A DNA stretch of 54,408 nucleotides. Origin: DASYYE01 sp035946955 (lineage in GTDB: Bacteria; Actinomycetota; Actinomycetes; Streptosporangiales; Streptosporangiaceae). Each line of letters begins with the position of its first letter. The stretch's first letter is position 1. Location: NCBI GenBank assembly GCA_035946955.1, contig DASYYE010000025.1, positions 1-54,408 on the forward strand. Direction: 5' to 3'. Below the pieces are notes generated by a model that saw nothing but the letters and a program-made list of their open reading frames with translations, was not told the origin of the DNA and searched no databases. This document shows positions 50,634 to 54,408 of the stretch, one piece after another. A program made the translations under genes and the position numbers.

Positions 50634-52064
50634 CTAGGCAGCGTGCCCAGGCCGTGCGTGTGCGGCGTGGACCGGAGCGGCGACGAGGTGTTCGGCCAGT
50701 GCGGCGGCCTGGTCGCGGATCTCCGGGATGGCGGTCGTCTCGTAGCGGGACCCACGCAACGGCGGGCCAAGGGTGAACAACGTGGGGCTCGGCCACCCGG
50801 CGGCGTCGAGCAGGGCACCGTGGGAGTCGGCGTCGAGTCCCAGGCGCAGCGGGTCCGGCCTGGCCTGCCCGCTGGCGAACAGCCCGCGCAGCAGTGGGTC
50901 AGCGGTACGGGTGATGTCACGGCCCGGCCCAGTGCAGTTGATGAGCCAGCCCGCGGCGATTTCGCGGGACGTCCCGTCGGTGTCGATCCTGACCCGCACA
51001 CCGCACGGTGCGTCAGTGACCGAGGTGACCCGGCCCCGCTCCACGTTCAGGCGACCGGTCATGCGCAGTGCCGTGACCCGCTGTGCGGTCGCCGGGGGCA
51101 TGCGGTGGCGGTGCACCTCCCAGTAGGGCGCCACGTGGCGCAGGAACAGGCGCTTGTCCGCGGGGGACAATCGCTGCCACAGCCTGGGGACGTGCGGCCG
51201 GAGCGTGTCGACGACCTCGTGCCACATCCCTGCCGGGCGTGCCGCGACCGCGGACCGGACCTGCCACATCAGGTCCGAGAGCCTGACCTGCGTGGAGTTG
51301 GACATGGCCAGAGTGGCAGGGAGCCAGCCCGAGATAGAGGCCACCATGGGGCGGTGCACCTGGGGGAGCAGGCCATGTCGTGACACAGAGTACACATTAC
51401 AACACGGATTGGCGTCAGTCACTACCAGAGCGGCGTCATTCATCGTCAATCCTGTACCCAGAATGACGACGGGACTCCCGTCCGTGACCTTTTCCAGTGC
51501 CCCTGGCTCCCAGGGGTCCAGAATGAAGCGCGGTCCATTAGGGATTGGACACGGCGGGACCGGCGGCGGGTTGCCGGTGGCCAGGACCACGTAGTCGGCC
51601 TCGAGCAGGCCCTGCCCCGCCAGGTGCAGGCGGACCGGGCGGCCGGGTGCCGTGCGCCCGATCCCCACCACGTCCCCGGTGAGGCGGGTGACGCGGGCCA
51701 CGGGGTATGCCCGGCGTTCCGCGGCGGCCAGTGTCTCGCTCAGGTAGCGGCCATAGTCGGACCTGCGGAGGAACCCATCGCCATTGCTGTCGGTGGCCCC
51801 GGTCCAGCGGACCAGGTGGCCCGGGTCGCCGGCCACCGCGCTCATCTGCCGGGCGGGGGCGTTCAGCAGGTGTGCTGGGTGTTGTGTGGCGTAGGCCTGG
51901 CCCAGTCCATGGCGGCCATGGCGGTCCACCAGGACGACCCGGAGCGGGGCCTGGGCCTGCGCCGCGACGTGGAGCAGGTGGGTGGCGGTGAGGGTGCCGC
52001 TGGCACCGCCGCCGACCACCACGACCAGGGGGCCGCGCCTCCCAGGGGCATAGGAACCATCCAT
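50634..52064 (-). CDS. FAD/NAD(P)-binding protein (NAD_binding_9 type)
   Basis: 476 residues. N-terminal dinucleotide motif VVVVGGGASGTLTATHLL, then GLGQAYATQHPAHLLNAPARQMSAVAGDPGHLVRW, DYVVLATGNPP and PVVILGTGLTMNDAALVV, which match the PF13454 family of FAD-dependent oxidoreductases (sometimes linked to siderophore or hopanoid genes). C-terminal ATG-like motif appears as TLGPPLRGSRYETTAIPEIRDQAAALA. A cytoplasmic redox enzyme with unknown substrate. Divergence from its neighbours gives no pathway clue. Confidence 0.82.
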   Translation of the reverse strand: MDGSYAPGRRGPLVVVVGGGASGTLTATHLLHVAAQAQAPLRVVLVDRHGRHGLGQAYATQHPAHLLNAPARQMSAVAGDPGHLVRWTGATDSNGDGFLRRSDYGRYLSETLAAAERRAYPVARVTRLTGDVVGIGRTAPGRPVRLHLAGQGLLEADYVVLATGNPPPVPPCPIPNGPRFILDPWEPGALEKVTDGSPVVILGTGLTMNDAALVVTDANPCCNVYSVSRHGLLPQVHRPMVASISGWLPATLAMSNSTQVRLSDLMWQVRSAVAARPAGMWHEVVDTLRPHVPRLWQRLSPADKRLFLRHVAPYWEVHRHRMPPATAQRVTALRMTGRLNVERGRVTSVTDAPCGVRVRIDTDGTSREIAAGWLINCTGPGRDITRTADPLLRGLFASGQARPDPLRLGLDADSHGALLDAAGWPSPTLFTLGPPLRGSRYETTAIPEIRDQAAALAEHLVAAPVHAAHARPGHAA

Positions 52065-52228
52065 GGGTCCGACACTACCCGAGAAATCCTACAGAACAAA
52101 TAGGAAAATCGTGCGAACTTGCCACCGCTACAGCATCATGGGCACCAGCACGGGTTTCCGGCACTCAACGCCTGTCCGCGTGGATTGCGGTGCGGGGGCG
52201 TGTGCCTCACTTGCGGGAGGCCTGTGCT

Positions 52229-52274
52229 CCCACCGGCGCCATCCCGCTGGGGTGCCGGTATGCGCGCCGGTGGG
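52229..52274. terminator. hairpin downstream of the 7-blade propeller gene
   Basis: 11-bp arms CCCACCGGCGC (52229-52239) and GCGCCGGTGGG (52264-52274) with a 24-base spacer that can fold further. It lies just past the stop at 52289 on the minus strand. The 224-bp gap to the FAD gene shows nothing else. Confidence 0.5.
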
Positions 52275-52288
52275 GCCTCATGGCCGGG

Positions 52289-53452
52289 TCAGCGTCTCTG
52301 CTCGGCAAGCAGGCCCGACTTGTTTGTGAGCAGCTCCTTCCTGCCGACCGCGGTGCACGCGTTGTCGCCGCAGGAGATGCCGTAGAAGTCGCTCAACTGG
52401 GTGCTGCCCGGGACGACCACGGTGGTGTCGAGGGTCCAGGCGGTGCCGCTCCAGTCCTCGGCCGCCACCTGGTAGTTGCCGTTGCGGGTCGACTGGTATC
52501 CCGCGGCGGTGCACCGGCCCCCCTGGTCGCAGGACACGCCGTTGAAAGCGACCTGCAAAGCCTGGGGTACCGTCATCAGGCTCCAGTCCGTGCCCTTCCA
52601 CGCCTCCGCCAGCGCATGCTGCTGGTTGCCCACCATGTAGGTGCCCACGGCAATGCACTCCTGCGTATGCACGCATGACACTGAGTCCAGTGTTTCGGCG
52701 GTGGCCTGAGCCGGGGTTACCGGGGCCGGTCCCAGCGTCCACGCCACCCCGTTCCACGACTCGGCCACCGCTGTGCCCGCCTCACCTATCGCCATGCACG
52801 ACGTCCTGGACAGGCACGACACACTGTCCATGGCCATGCCACCGGTGGGGGCCGGGACACTGCGTGCGGTCCAGGTGCGGCCGTCCCAGGATTCGGAGAA
52901 GGGCCCGTAGATTCCGTTGCTGACGGCGGTCCCGACCGCCATGCACCAGCCGGCCGAGGCGCAGGAGACGCCGGTGAGGCTGAACCCGCCGGGGGCCGAG
53001 GTCTGGTAACCCCACCGGGAGCCGTTCCAGCGCTCGATCCTGACCACCCCGCCGGCGTTGTCGCGGCCAACCATGGTGCAGGCCCTGGCTGAGGTGCAGG
53101 ACACGGCGATGGGGAAGGTGTCCGCCGCACCGGGCGTGGGCTGGACCACCCACCTCGTGCCGTCCCACTCCTCGGCAAGGGCGCCCTTGGCGTTATCCTC
53201 GCCGACCGCCATGCAGAATTCCGCGGACGTGCAGGAGACGCCCTGGAAGGTAGGGGCAACCGTGCCCGGAGGGTGCGGGCTGCGCTGCAGCGCCCACCTT
53301 CCCCCCGCAGTGGCCGTCACTGCCTGGCGCGGTGCCACGTGGGCGGGTAATGCTGCCTGCGCGGGCATCCCGGCGAAGACCAGTGGCCCGGTCAGCGCTG
53401 CCGCCGCAAGTCCAGCCTGCATCACGTTTCGTGTGTCCATGCTGTGCCGCAT
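52289..53452 (-). CDS. secreted 7-blade propeller with CX5C cysteine pairs
   Basis: 387 residues from ATG 53452, behind GGAGTGGAGG; upstream codons are open but not needed. Signal peptide about 1-32 (AAALTGPLVFAGMPAQA). Seven repeats, each GVSCTSxxxCMAVG followed by W(D/N)GxxW, the last one with CX4C. The final blade lacks its W strand, supplied by N-terminal GGRWALQRSP, giving a closed seven-bladed wheel. It is half the size of the 14-repeat protein at 45835 and clearly related, though its W motif is WNGxxW instead of DGGxTW. Function unknown; extracellular. Confidence 0.8.
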   Translation of the reverse strand: MRHSMDTRNVMQAGLAAAALTGPLVFAGMPAQAALPAHVAPRQAVTATAGGRWALQRSPHPPGTVAPTFQGVSCTSAEFCMAVGEDNAKGALAEEWDGTRWVVQPTPGAADTFPIAVSCTSARACTMVGRDNAGGVVRIERWNGSRWGYQTSAPGGFSLTGVSCASAGWCMAVGTAVSNGIYGPFSESWDGRTWTARSVPAPTGGMAMDSVSCLSRTSCMAIGEAGTAVAESWNGVAWTLGPAPVTPAQATAETLDSVSCVHTQECIAVGTYMVGNQQHALAEAWKGTDWSLMTVPQALQVAFNGVSCDQGGRCTAAGYQSTRNGNYQVAAEDWSGTAWTLDTTVVVPGSTQLSDFYGISCGDNACTAVGRKELLTNKSGLLAEQRR

Positions 53453-53802
53453 GGTTCCTCCACTCCTCAAGCTGCTGGTCAGGAAGCCGGTGCCGGCGAG
53501 GGGCACCACAATGGCGAGCCCCATTGTCGGGGGGCTTCTTCCTGCGGCACCAGGCAGTTCTACCGGCAGGTTCGGGCGCGGGGATGGCGTCACTCGCTGC
53601 TTGGACGGTGCCTGTGCTGGTCACCTCGTGGGCGGCGATGGGCTCCTGCTGGATGACCTGGACGCCGACGTCCGTGCCTACACCCGCCGTGCGCTCGCGG
53701 CCCAGTCGCGGACGGCGCTGCAACTGCCCGGCGCGGACGCTGTGTTACCTAAAACGAATCTAGCTAAACTGGGTTTAGGTAACTATCGATGAGGAAGCTG
53801 CT
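53453..53802. promoter_or_regulatory. 350-bp divergent region with dyad before the ATPase gene
   Basis: Perfect 10-bp arms GTTACCTAAA (53744-53753) and TTTAGGTAAC (53774-53783) with 20 bases between, in a locally AT-rich patch 20 bases before the ATPase start. A likely operator or promoter. The GC-rich part from 53560 to 53740 is open in one plus-strand frame (GLLLDDLDADVRAYTRRALAAQ) without start or ribosome site and may be a gene relic; I cannot name it. Confidence 0.45.
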
Positions 53803-54408
53803 GTGGAGTTCGTTGGCAGGAAAGCTGAGCTTGCGGCTCTGCGCAAGCGGCTCGATCGTGTCCTCGCAACCGGTGCCGGGGCCGCGCTGGCGATCCGGGG
53901 ACGACGGCAGGTTGGGAAGTCCCGCCTCGTGCAGGAATTCTGTGACCTGGCTGGCCTTCCATACCTCTTCTATACAGCGACGAAGGGGGCGTCACCGGTC
54001 GAGTCGGTCCGGGAGTTCTCCTTGGCACTGCGCGAATCCACGTTGCCCGCCTCGCCGGACCTGGTCCCGCTCCTGGAAACGGGGAGTTGGCCGGACGCCT
54101 TCCGGCTGCTCGCCGCCATGCTGCCGGCAACTTCGCCAGCCATCCTCGTGATCGACGAGTTGCCTTGGCTGGCTGAGCAGGACGACTTGTTCGACGGCGC
54201 ATTGCAAACCGCATGGGACCGGCTGCTGTCTGCCCGGCCCGTGATGCTGCTCCTGCTTGGCAGCGACATCCACATGATGGAGCGGTTCACCTCCTATGAC
54301 CGCCCTTTCTTCGGCCGTGCAGACACGATGGTGCTCGGGCCGCTCAACCCGGGGGAGACTGCTGCTGCGCTCGGACTCCGTGCCGACGACGCTGTGGACG
54401 CCCATCTG
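53803..54408 (+). CDS. AAA-family ATPase (archaeal ATPase/DUF234 type), 3' end outside window
   Basis: 202 residues visible, GTG start with GAGGAAG upstream. N-terminal VEFVGRKAELAALRKRL, Walker A IRGRRQVGKSRLVQEF, Walker B AILVIDELPWLAEQD and sensor-like LLLLGSDIHMMERF match the single-copy AAA ATPases typical of archaea, often with a C-terminal nuclease-like DUF234 domain. The C-terminal half lies beyond the window. Such genes are scattered among bacteria and usually laterally acquired. Upstream dyad suggests its own regulation. Confidence 0.82.
   Translation, partial: MEFVGRKAELAALRKRLDRVLATGAGAALAIRGRRQVGKSRLVQEFCDLAGLPYLFYTATKGASPVESVREFSLALRESTLPASPDLVPLLETGSWPDAFRLLAAMLPATSPAILVIDELPWLAEQDDLFDGALQTAWDRLLSARPVMLLLLGSDIHMMERFTSYDRPFFGRADTMVLGPLNPGETAAALGLRADDAVDAHL

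Overview
The window is high-GC DNA with GTG/TTG starts, SARP/AfsR-type regulation, a Gbn-type nucleoid protein, many lipoproteins and secreted propeller proteins, and actinobacterial gene pairs. It is almost certainly an actinomycete (Actinomycetota, related to Streptomyces in gene content). The genus cannot be read from the sequence. I see no rRNA, tRNA or CRISPR array.

Layout. 1-3.3 kb: 3'-truncated SARP regulator, a small secreted protein and a PQQ-like propeller lipoprotein. 3.4-8.8 kb: metal homeostasis block: Fur-family repressor, divergent Zn/Mn ABC importer (binding protein, ATPase, two different permeases), a Vms1-like release factor (acVLRF1) and an MntP-type exporter. 8.9-14.4 kb: MsrQ/ferric-reductase-like haem membrane protein followed by two large paralogous membrane proteins with 11-residue coiled-coil repeats and His-rich C-terminal tails, plus an in-frame third copy of the tail. 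This is the strongest candidate here for an undescribed system. 14.8-19.7 kb: ABC-F protein, Gbn, enoyl-CoA hydratase, a perfect 25-bp inverted repeat and an ABC exporter. 19.7-25.8 kb: decayed ClC channel, sulfotransferase, GH15 glycosidase and secreted proteins. 26.2-29.0 kb: SsuABC/NrtABC-type importer operon.

29.0-38.2 kb is an accessory stretch bounded by near-identical copies of the fdhD 3' end (36 of 37 bases). It holds a flavin monooxygenase/MarR pair, a short GntR, small proteins, an IS256-type transposase fragment, a serine recombinase broken by three frameshifts and lying at the broken 3' end of a secreted-protein gene, and an ECF sigma/putative anti-sigma pair. It looks like a decaying integrated island.

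38.2-44.2 kb: formate dehydrogenase locus, with fdhD divergent from fdhA-fdhB-fdhC. fdhA has an in-frame TGA at the family's selenocysteine position, followed at once by a hairpin with a GGTCT apical loop; it should be read as one selenoprotein gene. 44-54.4 kb: alpha/beta hydrolase/PadR pair sharing a 30-bp perfect palindrome, two secreted propellers whose blades each carry a CX5C cysteine pair (14 and 7 blades), a glutaminase-A-like protein, an FAD/NAD(P)-binding protein and the start of an AAA ATPase running off the window.

Several reading frames in the accessory and decayed regions are broken by what look like single-base deletions, often beside G runs. Real decay and assembly undercalls cannot be told apart from the sequence alone.
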